A DNA stretch of 64,000 nucleotides from Armillaria gallica (taxonomy: Eukaryota > Basidiomycota > Agaricomycetes > Agaricales > Physalacriaceae): NCBI GenBank assembly GCA_037576215.1, contig JBANDB010000003.1:3534001-3598000 (forward strand). Direction: 5' to 3'. This document shows, in pieces, positions 45,737 to 58,117 of this stretch. The notes below the pieces were generated by a model, which had not been told where the DNA came from, ran no database searches, and was given only the letters and a program-made list of their open reading frames with translations. A program made the translations under genes and the position numbers. Position 1 is the first letter of the stretch; every line of letters begins with the position of its first letter.

Positions 45737-45826
45737 AGGTATCTCCCTTTCCGCTTTGGTGATTCAAACTAGACGATCAGAAACGAAGAAACATACCAGC
45801 AACCTCGTCTCTCAACCCCATCATTT

Positions 45827-48406
45827 ATGTTCCCACGAGCAGTTATCCAGAACCCTTCAAACGATGTCATAACGTCAGTCTCAACTGCGCGCCAGGTTCC
45901 CATGTTTGCCTCCTTCGCGCCACTGCTCTCCTATAGCAGTGTAGTTCTCTTCATCGCATTTGTCGCATCGCGATTACAACGATGGTTCTCCCGAAGACGG
46001 CGACGCCAGGGTTCATTAGGACTTGACGGGGTCGAATTGCTTCCTACAACCACAGCATCGGTCCTTCCAGAGTTCAGGGATTATGTAGTACAGCCCCCAA
46101 ATGTGCCTCCCACAACTTCATCGCCTGTTAGGTTGGGGAGACGTATCGAAACGCACGAGTCAGTAGATGCTCTCGAGGCTGTCGGGACGCGATTGAAAAA
46201 GTCCGGTCGCAGTCAAAGTCTTAGTCTGCCGAAGGCAGACTCTAGTGGTCTTCATGCCCCAATACAGTTACGTCCATTCAACTCAGAACCTCGCTCAAAA
46301 TCCACTCCAAATACGCCGAATGGACTACTGGTAGACTTGTCTTCCATGCATGATTGGAATGCTAGGGATGGCATCCACACTCGCAAACCTTTCGTGAACG
46401 ACGTCTTACATGGGAGCGCCAACCTTTGGACAGCAGATGTCAACGTGTCATCCGACACCCTCTTTGGTCTTCGACAGACATTATCGAATCGGAGCGTTGA
46501 CATTGCTGATGTGCCATTGAAGCCTATGGTCATGAAGCCAAGAGATCTAGGGCCTTCCATAGAGCTCATCTCGGTAGCAGTCCCGGAGCCATCTGTTGGC
46601 ACTAAAGCAACTTCCCCGTCATTATCTGACTCCAATTATTCTGAACAAGATATAACCCTGGTTCATAGCGACTCTGACCACCCTCTCATCGACTTCTCGC
46701 CAAAGGGTGGTAGCGCCCTGGATCTGACTGCGGCAGTGGAGGTAGTTGATGACGCCCTTGAAATCGAACCACGGGACGAAGGCACATACCTTCTCGAAGA
46801 GAAGCCCTTGATGGAGTTTAGTCAGTGGGATGAGGAGGGATGGGGATTTGAGGTTATTTCCTTGGCCTCTGTTGATGGCGAGACCAAAGGAACCACGAGA
46901 CAGTCCGCCGTAACGCGAGAAGAGAAAACAGCTTACGAGGTCGCGGAGCATAGCCAAAAACCACTCCTTCCTAGTCCGGTTCAAAATTCCACAGATGTTC
47001 ACGATGAATATTCGGTTCAGGACATCACAGTGGTTTCTTCGCCTCTTCACGCTGATGAAAAAGTCATATTAGCCGATGAGGACGCGAAACCGGACGGGGT
47101 TGCTGCGGAGACCCCTGCAGCATTGCTCCTGGAGTCAGTGGAAGACGCGCCCATCTCTTCGGCTGCTGAGAATTTACGGGCTGCCGCTATTCTCGATGAA
47201 GAGGCGCTTGTCATGCAGTCTTTGGTAGCGGAATCTTCTGAAGCATCAGAAGCCGTGGAACTGCAGGACATTTCTGATAACTCTGACCCATTCAGCGATT
47301 TTTACGATGTACTGAATTCTAATCAGACGACACCCCCGGTCTTCATAGAATCCCCAGCGACGATTGATACCGACGAACAAGAACACGACAACTATGACAT
47401 TTATGATAACTCCGATGATAACGAGGATCCATTCCGCCACCCTTACGACGTTTTAGCAGAATCCCAGGGATCAGAATCACCAGCGACTGATACGATTATT
47501 CTTGCCTTGCCTCTTGAGGCAGAATGCCCATCTCCTGGAACGCAGCTAGTGCCTGACATACCACCTTCAGAATCGTCGGAGGTGGATCCATCTATCGACG
47601 CGGCGATCATTTCCCAGCCGGAGATGAACGCACCTGCGGTTTCGCCTGTTGTCGTACTAGAATCTTCCCTAGCCTCCCCTGTCGGCTCAGTCAGAGCTGT
47701 ACAGCGAGGTCCAGAGCTGTTGAATTTGGAAGATATTACCACCGATGTATCCATTCTGGAGCCAATGCCTTTGCAGCTGGTTATAGACCAGCATACTCGC
47801 CTTACGGCTACAGAGGAATTCCCCGATCCGGACCTCATTCCGCTACCCATCTCACCCAGAGAACAAGATTCTTCGTTCCTGGTACATCAAACCCCCACAC
47901 CTCCGGCTCTGTCACCAGTACGCAAAGCTGGTACTCGACCAGCTTGGTCACTGCGCGCGTCCGATGCGCCTCCACTAGGCCTCAGTGCTTGCACATCAGC
48001 AGTTGACCTTCCTTCGCCCACCGAGAAGCTAAGCGCGATGGAAGAGAAGGTCAAGAACGAAGTCGAAAAGGCAAACGATTCTTCCCCGGTTCCGCCTTTA
48101 CCTTCTGCATCTTCCATGACCTCGACATCAAGTCTTCCGGGTGCATTCCCAGAGCCAGAGACCAAGGAGACAGCGATAGCTGTTTCCACATCGAAAGAAG
48201 TAGAAGTGAGGTCTGCTCCTTCCCGACCTCGTGTGACACGTTCACCCCTAGATATTGCGCTGGCAATGCAACTCCGTCCTGGTTTGGGCGTTGGGGCAGA
48301 CCCAGCGTGGATGGTGAGGTTCTTAATGTCGATGTTTGGCTGGTTTGTGGTGATGCTTTCTGGAAGTGGAGGGTCTGATGGATATCATTACCCTACCCGA
48401 CGTTGA
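45827..48406 (+). CDS. Large acidic protein with terminal hydrophobic segments
   Basis: A single uninterrupted frame of 859 codons, rare in this intron-rich window. Residues ~25-50 form a hydrophobic helix (SYSSVVLFIAFVASRL) followed by a basic stop (RRRRRQ), and the extreme C-terminus has a second hydrophobic run (MVRFLMSMFGWFVVMLSG). Between them lies a long acidic, disordered region with imperfect internal repeats: YSEQDITLVHSDSD versus YSVQDITVVSSP, and ISDNSDPFSDFYDVLN versus YDNSDDNEDPFRHPYDVL. I do not recognise the family. An ER or nuclear-envelope tether is one possibility, but that is speculation. Extra 5' exons are possible because the repeat block above has splice-like borders. 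Confidence 0.7.
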   Translation: MFPRAVIQNPSNDVITSVSTARQVPMFASFAPLLSYSSVVLFIAFVASRLQRWFSRRRRRQGSLGLDGVELLPTTTASVLPEFRDYVVQPPNVPPTTSSPVRLGRRIETHESVDALEAVGTRLKKSGRSQSLSLPKADSSGLHAPIQLRPFNSEPRSKSTPNTPNGLLVDLSSMHDWNARDGIHTRKPFVNDVLHGSANLWTADVNVSSDTLFGLRQTLSNRSVDIADVPLKPMVMKPRDLGPSIELISVAVPEPSVGTKATSPSLSDSNYSEQDITLVHSDSDHPLIDFSPKGGSALDLTAAVEVVDDALEIEPRDEGTYLLEEKPLMEFSQWDEEGWGFEVISLASVDGETKGTTRQSAVTREEKTAYEVAEHSQKPLLPSPVQNSTDVHDEYSVQDITVVSSPLHADEKVILADEDAKPDGVAAETPAALLLESVEDAPISSAAENLRAAAILDEEALVMQSLVAESSEASEAVELQDISDNSDPFSDFYDVLNSNQTTPPVFIESPATIDTDEQEHDNYDIYDNSDDNEDPFRHPYDVLAESQGSESPATDTIILALPLEAECPSPGTQLVPDIPPSESSEVDPSIDAAIISQPEMNAPAVSPVVVLESSLASPVGSVRAVQRGPELLNLEDITTDVSILEPMPLQLVIDQHTRLTATEEFPDPDLIPLPISPREQDSSFLVHQTPTPPALSPVRKAGTRPAWSLRASDAPPLGLSACTSAVDLPSPTEKLSAMEEKVKNEVEKANDSSPVPPLPSASSMTSTSSLPGAFPEPETKETAIAVSTSKEVEVRSAPSRPRVTRSPLDIALAMQLRPGLGVGADPAWMVRFLMSMFGWFVVMLSGSGGSDGYHYPTRR

Positions 48407-48785
48407 GATGGTAATTCTGTTTTTCTGTTTATTTTATTTTTCTCTTCGTCACCTGCACTCGCAATTATGGAACGCAATGGAATTTAGGACAGCATCATTC
48501 ATTCATACCCATCAGCAATCTTTGTCGCATGTATTTCTTCATCCTCTGCAACTCTGTTATCTACGCATTTCATTATTTTACATATCGTTTTGACTCTTAT
48601 TTCGCACTTTACATGCTATCCTTAATCATTATTGGAAAGCCCTTTGGGCATCGTGTCTGTCCCTTCTCCTTAATGTGGTGATAGCGGAACGAGTGAGAAA
48701 CCCGAAAAAAATGCCGAGGGCCAATGCCGAGACGGTGTCACAGTTGTGACGCGACGCGACTTGAAGAGCTTGATCCTTAACCACT
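48407..48785. other. Spacer before thymidylate synthase
   Basis: 379 bp, T-rich on the left (3' untranslated region of the acidic-protein gene). No gene seen. Confidence 0.45.
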
Positions 48786-49765
48786 ATGTCCTCCATAAAC
48801 GGTAGAGATACCGCCAAACACGACGAATATCAGTACCTAAATCTGATCCGACGCGTCCTTGACACCGGGGACTCGCGAATAGATCGGACAGGAACTGGCA
48901 CAATATCCATTTTCGCGCCACCTTCATTGCGCTTTTCTCTTGCCGACTCTACCCTGCCGTTACTGACGACAAAACGCACGTTTTTGCGTGGAATTGTCGA
49001 AGAATTACTATGGTTTATCCACGGATCCACGGATTCGATGCTGCTATCCAAAAAGGGCATCAAAATCTGGGATGGAAACGGGTCGAAAACATTCTTAGAG
49101 GGTCGAGGGTTAGGTCATCGCAGGGAAGGGGATCTCGGTCCTGTGTATGGGTTTCAATGGAGGCATTTTGGCGCAGAATACGTCGACTGCGACAAAGACT
49201 ACGCGTCAGAGGGTGTGGATCAGCTCAAGGACTGTATCCGCAAAATCATCGAGAATCCCACCGACAGACGTATCATTCTAAGTGCATGGAATCCTAAAGG
49301 TACGTGGCTCATGTAATGATTTGGGGTGTGCTAAAATCTATATCCTTAGATATCCCCTTAATGGCTCTACCGCCGTGTCATCTTCTTTGCCAGTTCTATG
49401 TTCATCTCCCACCTACAGACGCTCCACATCAGAAGCCAAGACTGTCTTGTTTGATGTACCAGCGCTCTGCAGATCTTGGATTAGGCATCCCTTTCAACAT
49501 CGCCTCGTATGCGCTGCTTACACATATGATTGCGCGTGTCACCGGGACCGATGCCCACGAGCTGATTATTCAACTCGGAGATGCACATGTCTATCGTGAC
49601 CACATGGATGCGCTTGAAGAGCAACTAAAGAGGGAACCGAAGGCGTTCCCGAAACTGAAATGGGCCAGGGATGATATCGCCGATATTGAAGAGTTTGTTT
49701 ATAGCGATTTTGTGGTGGAGGGGTACAATCCGCATCCAGCTATTCCCATGAAGATGAGTGTATGA
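48786..49765 (+). CDS. Thymidylate synthase
   Basis: Makes dTMP from dUMP with methylene-tetrahydrofolate, the only de novo route to thymine nucleotides. Two exons (48786-49299, 49350-49765) give 309 residues, the usual length. Conserved blocks: [83 protein letters not shown], the catalytic-cysteine box [34 protein letters not shown], the dUMP-binding [14 protein letters not shown] and a C-terminal [10 protein letters not shown]. The intron falls just before the active-site box. All known catalytic residues appear present. 147 bp separate its stop from the facing ETF-QO stop. Confidence 0.97.
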
Positions 49766-49912
49766 GTATGTATAGACCATCCCCTCGTGTTCCATGTCGT
49801 ACAAGTTTATTACATTTGTGTTAATGGATCTCGTCCGCTCTGCCTGAACTCCGTTCTAACCATAACGCAAGTGTTGTCCGTGTCTTATTTTATCAAGTCG
49901 AAGAACATTCAT

Positions 49913-52401
49913 TTATGTAACAGCTTGAAAGATAAGCGTCAGTCTAACCCAATTATGCCATTAATTCAGGAGACTCACTGTATTTCGGACCGCCTCCACC
50001 TTCGGGGACTGTCCATGTAATGTCCTGTGTAGGGACCTTCACGTCGCAAAGCTTACAATGAATGCAGTTCTACATCGGCATATGAGATACAACATTGCAG
50101 TGGAACGTGATACCACCCACCTGAGCATTTATTACGAGCTTCTTGCCTTTAGCACCCTCTCCGTTTTCTGAGATCTTAGAGGCCTTAGCATAACAACGAT
50201 CAGGCTTCGTTCGCCACCGATAAAATCTCAAACCTACCTCATCATCGACATATTCATAAACTCCAGCGGGGCAGGCACGACCGAGTAACCCTGCGTATTC
50301 ACCAACATTGACTTCCACATGCTTCCTTCGCCTGGCTTTAACGTCCAGTTCCCCTTCCCCTCCCTCGCCGTACCATTCTTTGATATAACCCTTCATAGTA
50401 GCGACCCTCAGATGCGGTACCTGGTCCTCAACGTGGTTCGTTGCAGTCAACATTACACTTGTCATCAAACCGGTCGACAACGGCGGTTCAAAGGGAGGAT
50501 ATTTGATCGGTTTGTGTTTGGATGCAGGTTCCGTATGTACAGAGTCGAATGACGGCGTGGCGTTCTAAGGACGTAAACCTATCAGGCCCAAGATCCGTTC
50601 GTTGATGAAGAATATTAATATTGCTTACAATGTATTCCTTTCGTGTCTCCCCCTTCGTGTGTCGGAAAGTCCAAGGGGTACGGCCCTTCAATAGCAGCGT
50701 ATCGATACCCGAATATGCTACACCGCCCCACATTCCCAAACTTGTCGCAAACGATGGTCGTATATTTCTAACTTCATTCAAGTCATCATACACCCAGGAT
50801 TTGGTGAAGGCGCGTGAATATGAAGAAAGGTCTGTAGGCGTATCTTCCTCCGCCGTTTCTGAAACGACGGTTACACTTCCGGAATATAGATATGAAACAG
50901 GACATACCAAGCGCATCGAACGCACCCTCGCCGCCAAGCATCCCTGTCTTCATAGCATTATGGACGCCCTTAATCTTGGCGATGTTAACAAACCCGGCGG
51001 AGCAACCAATGAGTGCACCGCCGGGGAAATGAAGAAGGGGGATAGATTGCAGGCCTCCTTCCGTCAGCACGCGAGCTCCGTATGCAACACGGGTTGGTGT
51101 GAACGATGAATCGGACGCCGTCAGAAGCTTCCTTAAGTAAGGGTGGTGCTTCATCATCTGGAAATCCCGATACGGTTCTCTAAACGGGTTCTTCCAATCC
51201 GCCCCGATGACCAGTCCTAAACTTACTAGTCCGCCATCCATGTGATACACCCAACCACCGCCATATGTCTGTGGCTCAATGGGCCATCCAAGAGTGTGGA
51301 CGACTTCCCCTGGTCTGTATCGTCCGTCATTCTGACTTCCATCTTCCCCAGCAACACGCCACACTTCCTTGACGCCAAAGCCATACGTTTGTGGCTCACT
51401 CTCCTTCCGCAAATTGTATCTTCCCAACACTAGTTTACTCAGACTCCCATGGGCTCCCTCAGCGAGTAGCGTCACCTTTGAACGAAAGACCATTCCAGGT
51501 TCAAAATTCGACTTGAGGTGGCCAGTGCGTGAAATACCGACGTCGTTGGTAATGACACCCTGCACGCTTCTAACCTTTCCCAACGATACGGGGCTAGCTA
51601 TATGCGTTTTAGCTGGCTAAAGCGGTGACCAAAGGGCGTTTCCACTCACATTTGGGAGAGATACGAGTGACCTCTTTGCCCCACTTTCCATCCCATCCAT
51701 TCCACGGATCCTCCGCCGTTGCATCCTCGCTGAACAGCAAACCCGCACCCGAGAATCCGGGATAAATTTCAACGCCATAATGTTGTTCCGCGACAGTCGC
51801 CAGCCAGCGCGTAAAGGCCGAGAGAGAGATTATATAATTGCCTAGTAGATTTCAGCAACTTCAACCTGACGACCCATAAGTACACACCATTGTTTCCCAT
51901 CTGAGGGGGGTGTGGTATCGGCAGAGCTGACTTCTCTGTTAGATACAGCATTTTGCTGGTGGTAGCTGCCTGTCCTAGGGGTGCGTCTGATCCGTAGGTC
52001 GCTGCGTAGGTAGAAGGATCACCCAGTAGTTCGTAGAGTGCCCGCGGTTCAAGTACACAACCAGAGAGGATATGGGAACCTACTCATAGTTAAAGACTGT
52101 GATGGTCTCAGGTATCGACGAAAGACTTGCCTACTTCCCCGCCCTTTTCCAATACGACAACACGGACGTCCTTTCCCTTCTCGCGTTCCAATTGCTTGAT
52201 ACGAATAGCAGCACTGAGACCGGCGGGTCCAGCGCCGACTATACAAACATCCGTTTCGTCCTCGACTCGCTCAACGGCTTTCGGATCGTAAAGCTCTGCA
52301 TTCGCTTCATTTCGACGCGCCGGCGTCGCGTGAATTCCTCGACGTTGTAGCAAATGGCCAGCTGGGAAGGAATGCTTCAGGATTCCTCTACAGCGGATCA
52401 T
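49913..52401 (-). CDS. Electron-transfer flavoprotein-ubiquinone oxidoreductase (ETF-QO)
   Basis: Inner mitochondrial membrane flavo-iron-sulfur protein passing electrons from ETF to ubiquinone. Start at 52401 ([12 protein letters not shown]) gives a basic targeting leader ending near [10 protein letters not shown]. Then come the FAD fold [20 protein letters not shown] and [82 protein letters not shown] with [10 protein letters not shown], and [16 protein letters not shown]. The 4Fe-4S end reads [33 protein letters not shown] and [14 protein letters not shown]. The last coding exon is only 11 bases (49923-49913) and gives the ending KYTVT. Without that splice the frame runs to a stop at 49953. 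An upstream alternative Met lies at 52485 but adds no targeting feature. Divergent from the M20 peptidase. Confidence 0.93.
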
Positions 52402-52870
52402 CTTGGATGATTCTGGTAAGGTATAGGAGGGAAAAGGGAGACCTAAGGACGTACCCTTACTGCAGATGACGGTCAGAGGCAACAAGGTGAACCCGATAGC
52501 TTTTACTCGGCTATTGAAACGCAGATTTACCGGTCGCGTTCTGGGGTAAGAGGGACCATGACGGAATCGGGGTACATGTCAATTGGACGTCATTTCATTG
52601 GTGACTTCCGTGTTTGGCATATCCCTGGGATCATAACTTGAAAGGCGCGACTCCCACCTTGTCGAAGAGAATACGCCATTGCTAGGAATCTTAATCAGCG
52701 ATTGGTGGGGGTACTTAAGCGCACTACTTTCACTTTCCAATTCTCGTTATGTTTCCACTTTAATTCCGGGCCGCGAATATTGGCGCAATATCAGTGCAAT
52801 ATCAAACACACGCATTGCGCCTTATCAACAGGTTGGATTCTTATCTTCGTTCGTTGGTCCCACTACCATC
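52402..52870. promoter_or_regulatory. Divergent promoter region, ETF-QO / M20 peptidase
   Basis: 469 bp between divergent start codons. In-frame open sequence continues upstream of 52871 but lacks an ATG, so it is taken as leader. No named element seen. Confidence 0.4.
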
Positions 52871-55107
52871 ATGGGGACAAAGCTGCCAGAGTATACTCTG
52901 CCACCATCCAACGGGGCGAAGCCCAAACGATCCCAATTTAAACTCAAGCTTCTTGGAATTGCGTTACTGTCCATCATATGGGCCTCTCTCTCCCTTTTCC
53001 GACGCCGCGACGTCGTACACATTCGTGGTTGGAACGACGTCTCCTTGCTGACTTCACCTGGGTGTCCCCAAGTCGATGTCCTGGTCCCCGAGAAGCATGC
53101 AAACATCTGGAAGACATCGGGTCAGACAATTGCTACCCAGGAATTCAAGTTGAGGGCAGCATCGTTGCTTGGTGGTGCTGTTCAAATTCCGTGAGTCCAT
53201 GCTTACATCCATTGAACTAGTTTTGACTTGTGTCCAAGTGGGGAAACATTTGACGACATGGGTCCTATCGGCGAGGATTCCCGATGGGAAATACACGGTA
53301 AATTCCATGAGTACCTTGCCGAGGCTTTCCCCCTGGTGTGAGTCCATCCTAATGTCTCTGCCATCCTTGCACTAGCTGCAATGATCAAACAGACACGCGA
53401 CATTTGTCCTCGAGAAAGTCAATACGTATGGTTTACTATACACTTGGAAAGGAAGCGACGCATCCTTGAAACCTCTCCTTCTATTGGCTCACCAGGGTGC
53501 GCATGTTTGCATCTCACTGCATCTCATTCTGAAGGCATCTAGATGTCGTACCTGTTGATCCTAACACCATTAATGAATGGGCGCATCCGCCCTTCTCTGG
53601 ACACTTTGATGGTGATCGTATCTGGGGACGCGGCACTTCCGATGATAAAAGTGGCTTGATCGGGATCTTGTCCGCCTACTACTTCGTTCATTGATGACCA
53701 CATCTAACGCTTTACTTTAGATCGTCGCTTGAAGTACTCTTAGAAAATGATTTCAAGTCAACAAGGACTATCATTCTAGCATTTGGTTTTGACGAGGAGG
53801 TTGGCGGACTTCAGGTGACAAAAGACGTTCCTATCTTATGACTGTTTAACCTACTTGTTATGTTCTTAGGGAGCCGGCTACATTGCGCCTAAGATTCTGG
53901 AGACCTATGGCGAGGATTCTTTAGCTCTGTTGGTCGATGAGGGTGGTGGGTTCGGGCAAGAGTACGGAACCGTCTTTGCCACTCCGGGTGTCGCTGAGAA
54001 GGGCAGTACGAATGTCCGGGTCGATGTTGCCACACCTGGTGGACACAGCAGTGTTCCGGTGAGTTCCTCCTGTTCCAGTGTAGTTCTAGCGTGTGCCGTG
54101 CTCATGTGACCGTCGAAGCCTGCTCATACGAGCATCGGTATCCTTGCAAGGCTGCTTGTCGAATTTGAAAATAACCCTTACGAGGTTCATCTTGTACGTT
54201 CCTTGCCTATCCTTTTGTAATCCGATACTTAAAGTCACGCCTGTAGCAAAGAGGAACACCGACGTATGAACTCTTCCAATGCTTTGCGGAGTATAGCAAG
54301 GACATTCCTGACAAATTACGGAACGACATCAAGCAATCTGTCGAGTCGGACAAAGCTTTGCTCAACGTCGAGGATGTCTTATTCCAAGATCCGTTGTACA
54401 GGAGTCTCGTTGGGACTACCCAAGCGATCGACATCATTCACGGCGGAGTTAAGTCTAATGCACTTCCTGAGCAAGCTTGGGCTATTATCAACCATCGTGT
54501 GTCAACTCAGAGGCGAGTTTCTTGCTGGACTTCCACTGACACTTATCTTACCTTCTACTTAGTTCTGCCTCTGAGACCTTTGAACATGATGCTCACCTCC
54601 TGATATCGCTGGCAGAGCGATTCAACTTGACCTACACCGCCTTCGGGAAAGACATCAACCAGAGTGGGGTACCGACCAAAGGAAGCTTGACCCTCAGCTC
54701 ACCCGGTTACCTCGACATTGCCCCTTTGACCCCCACTACAGGAAACGATGCCGCTCCATACAAACTGCTGTCTGGGACGATTAAAGCGACCTACAATGCG
54801 CATCGTTCTTTGGAAGGCGATAACATTGTCGTTGGGCCTGGTATGCCAACGGGAAACACCGATACGAAGTATTATTGGAGTCTGACGCCACACATCTTTC
54901 GGTACAAGCACCAGAATTCCGGTAACGGAACAAACTCTCTAGGTGGTGGAGCTCATACAGTCAATGAATGTAAGCGTCATTTATGCGTATTTGTGGGTAG
55001 GCAACTGACATGTTGGTACTATAGCGATTAGCGCAGACAGCTTTGTGGAGATGATCCTTTTCTACACAACTTTGATATTGAATGTTGATGAGACAACGGA
55101 TCTGTAG
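52871..55107 (+). CDS. M20 metallopeptidase, carboxypeptidase S-like
   Basis: Zinc-dependent exopeptidase of the vacuolar carboxypeptidase S (Cps1) type. Start at 52871 (MGTKLPEYTLPPSN); a signal anchor follows (LLGIALLSIIWASLSLF) so the protein is type II, consistent with vacuolar delivery. Metal and catalytic landmarks: LLLLAHQDVVPVDP, HPPFSGHFDGDRIWGRGTSD with DKSGLIGIL, LAFGFDEEVGG, LALLVDEGGGFG, VATPGGHSSVPP, IHGGVKSNALPEQA and a C-terminal NSLGGGAHTVNE. About ten exons; junctions I tested keep the family sequence. The intron after ILxS starts with GTCCGC, a weak donor. A final hydrophobic piece (FVEMILFYTTLIL) is usual for the family. Confidence 0.9.
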
Positions 55108-55735
55108 TGGGGCGCATTGAAAGGTGTTCCGTTAAAGGTTCTTTCCTTGACGATCACATAACTTTAAGTAGCTCTACCGTTATCGTGTTGCTTTCCTTGA
55201 TGTCTTGGCGTTCTTGTCCTGCTTATGTTGTACCATAGAACAGGTTCACCTTGAAATTCGTTGCATCTTCTGGTCATAGCCGATAGTGGTCTCGTCGCTA
55301 CGATCAACGCCTGGGTGTCGAGTACCTGAGTATGGTTAGGTCTAAGCGCCGGGCATCACTATCCGGTACCGTAATTTCATTGTACCATTCCGTTAAGTGG
55401 GAAGTTGAAGGAGGCTAACGGAACCCTCTGTCCACACGTGTTGAGTGGTAAAAATCTATGAGGCAGTGGTCCTCCGACTCGGTCCATCGACTATTGATAT
55501 TTGAAGCTTGGATCCACGATTCTCCTATATTCTCTGTACAATGTCTTTCATGAGTTTCCGGAGTCAGCATGCAGGAGGAACTGTTTATCCCCGTGGGTTC
55601 ACACTTAACATGAGGTTCGACCTTCAACCTTCAATCAACAACGGTAATTTTTAAGCTTCAGCAAGCGGTCATTCTTCCCCGCATTGATATTTTCAATTCA
55701 ATTCGGCACCGAATATAGTAAATACTCGGCAATGC
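55108..55735. other. Intergenic region, no gene seen
   Basis: 628 bp with only short frames; holds the 3' end of the peptidase gene and the promoter of the aspartic protease. Confidence 0.45.
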
Positions 55736-57870
55736 ATGTTTCATGTCTTGTGGTCATCTCATGCGGTGCCTAGGTCCTCCTCTTTAACACTTCCTCACCA
55801 AATGCCACTATGGAAAGGAAAGCAGAGGCAAGAAGCGCGCGACGATGACGGTGTCCTCCTCCCTCTGAATTACATCGGTTCCAGTGCCTTTGACGCGTCT
55901 GTATTCCATCTGTCACCGCATGTTTTTGACTTAAAACATCATTCTGTACAGGTCTTACTCCTTGCCCCTCCTAGTTGGATCATCGAAACAGAACCTGAGT
56001 GTCCAAGTAGACACAGGCTCAGCCGATCTGGTGCGTCTGTTGATTTTATTTCCAAAAATTTAAAGTCATCGCTTTGGTTTCACACAGTGGTTAGCGTCGA
56101 CCGATTGCGCATCATGTTCAAATTGTCCCCTCTACGATTCAAGCCAAAGTACCTCTGTCATAAAGACTAGTGCACTATTCGAAATCGATTATCTGATTGG
56201 CAGCGTTACCGGTACCGTTGTATGGGAGGAGATTGATATCAACGACCATTTCACGATAGGCTCGCAGGCGCTAGGTGAGTTGCTGTCGTTCAAGGTCCTC
56301 GAATTCTTCGACCAACTTCTGCATAGCCGCTGCCACTTCCGTGATCAGTGAACCTCTCGGATCCCGCTTTTCAGGAGTGCTTGGTCTCTCCCCGCCCTCC
56401 AATTCTCGTATCACGACTCTCATACCGGCGACGGACTCCGACGCGCCAGATGGAGCCACATTTTCTTCCAACATATTCACGTCGTCATCCATCTCCTCCA
56501 CAAATCAATTCATGGGTCTTCTTATGACTCGTCCGGATGGTGGCGCGCTCGGAGGACGTCGTCCGCTTCTAGGTGTCGCAAAACATCCAGAAAAAAGCGA
56601 CTTGCCAGAATGGTTAGATGGTAGCCTTGACAGCATCAAATACACTCGACCGGTGACAAGTACCAGTAGCTTGGGCGTCAATATGGGCACGACGTTATGG
56701 AAGGTGACGGTGCAAGGCGTTAGTGTGTGGGTGGATGGCCAGGAGCGGGTGGTGGCACTACCTTCGACGGCCCGGGGTACCACGGCAGTGTTAGATTCAG
56801 GTGTGCCGGTAATCCTGACGACCAAAGCAATTGCGGATGGAATATATGGTGCAGTCGGCATAGGGCCCGGAGCTGATGGGCAGTATTACATTCCATGCAA
56901 GACGCCTCTGAATATGACGCTGACACTGAAGATGAGCTCAAAACCAGTTGTGTATTCGGTGCATCCCCTCGACCTGACGACGCTGCAATCAAAGAATGCT
57001 GGCGACACCAACACATGTGTGGGTTTGATTCAGGCCAGTGACTCGTCCATTAGCACTGCAAACGCGGGCGACATGATTTTGGGTGTCACTTTCCTGCGGA
57101 ATGTGTATATGGTCCTTGGGTTCGACGGAGCAGTGGGGACGAATGGCAAGGGGGATAATAGTGGATACCAGCTCGGTCTAATGGGGTTGACGGAGCCAGG
57201 AATTGCGATGTCCGAGTTCAACACGGTAAGAGTGGAAGGGTTGGGGCTGGATGGGGCCAGTGGTTCGAACGTGAAGTCAAGCGGTAGCAACGGAGGTCTA
57301 AAGATTGGATATTCAGCACTGATTGGAGTGGGCAGTTTCTTCGCCTTGGCCTTCCTGCTGTTTGGTCTATGGAGGTGGACGATGTGGAGGCGAGAGCGAA
57401 ATCAGATAAATCGGGGAATAGGTGGCAATTCTCCTATTGAAATGGCACCAGCCGCGGACCTTGGGAGAGGGGAAAATCAACCCAAGAAACAGCCGTGGTG
57501 GGCTCGTCTGCGGAACGGGGAGGATAGTCCCGGTGCCTATCAGCTGGCAGACCTGGAGATTAGCGAGGACGAGAAGCGAAGGCGGAGATTTGAGGAATAT
57601 ATGACAAGGACAGAGCGCGAGAGGATGGTGTCCGAATATACCGTCAACAGCGATATCACGAGGGTGGGAGACTACGATGGTTGGAAGGGAGAGTTCGGAG
57701 AGGCGAGTGATCCTTGGGACCCTGCGACGCAGCTTGACTGGGGACAAGGTCACAAACGGAGACACGGGAAAGATAGGGAGCTAGAGGTGGACTCGGACTC
57801 AGAGAGAGAGCAGCTATTATCATCAGAGGGCGGACGGACCCATACCCATCCTACAGCTGGACCACCTTGA
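55736..57870 (+). CDS. Membrane-anchored pepsin-type aspartic protease
   Basis: A1-family protease. The mature start ARDDDGVLLPLNYIGSSAFD leads to the first catalytic box VQVDTGSADLW, then LASTSCSNCPLYDSSQS, PLGSRFSGVLGLS, and the second box TTAVLDSGVPVILTTK. A membrane helix (LIGVGSFFALAFLLFGLW) and a charged cytosolic tail of about 150 residues follow, so it faces outward at the plasma membrane or an endomembrane, like yapsin-type enzymes. The 3' part (56331-57870) is one long exon. The 5' end is unclear: the frame starting MFHVLW has no signal peptide, while ATG 55732 in another frame starts MHVSCLVVISC. The first junction needs an unusual donor (GTCACC) to reach the DTGS exon. A damaged 5' end is possible. 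Confidence 0.78.
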
Positions 57871-58117
57871 CGATTTAAGTTACCTTGATATTTATCGATC
57901 TATTGCATATACATACCTGTATCATATTGCATCCCCGTCTGTTATTTCTGCTTAATCGGACAGTTTAAACATTAGTGAGAATCTGTTGCCACGTAGCTGG
58001 TCAAGCACTGAAAGGAAGAGGGAAACGTGCGCGAAAGCTCACCATGTCGACATTCGGGTAATATACTCGGACAAAAAGCGGTATTAGTTCACGTCAGACA
58101 TAACACTATGAGACCGC
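57871..58117. other. Convergent spacer
   Basis: Short AT-rich stretch after the protease stop; no gene seen. Confidence 0.45.
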
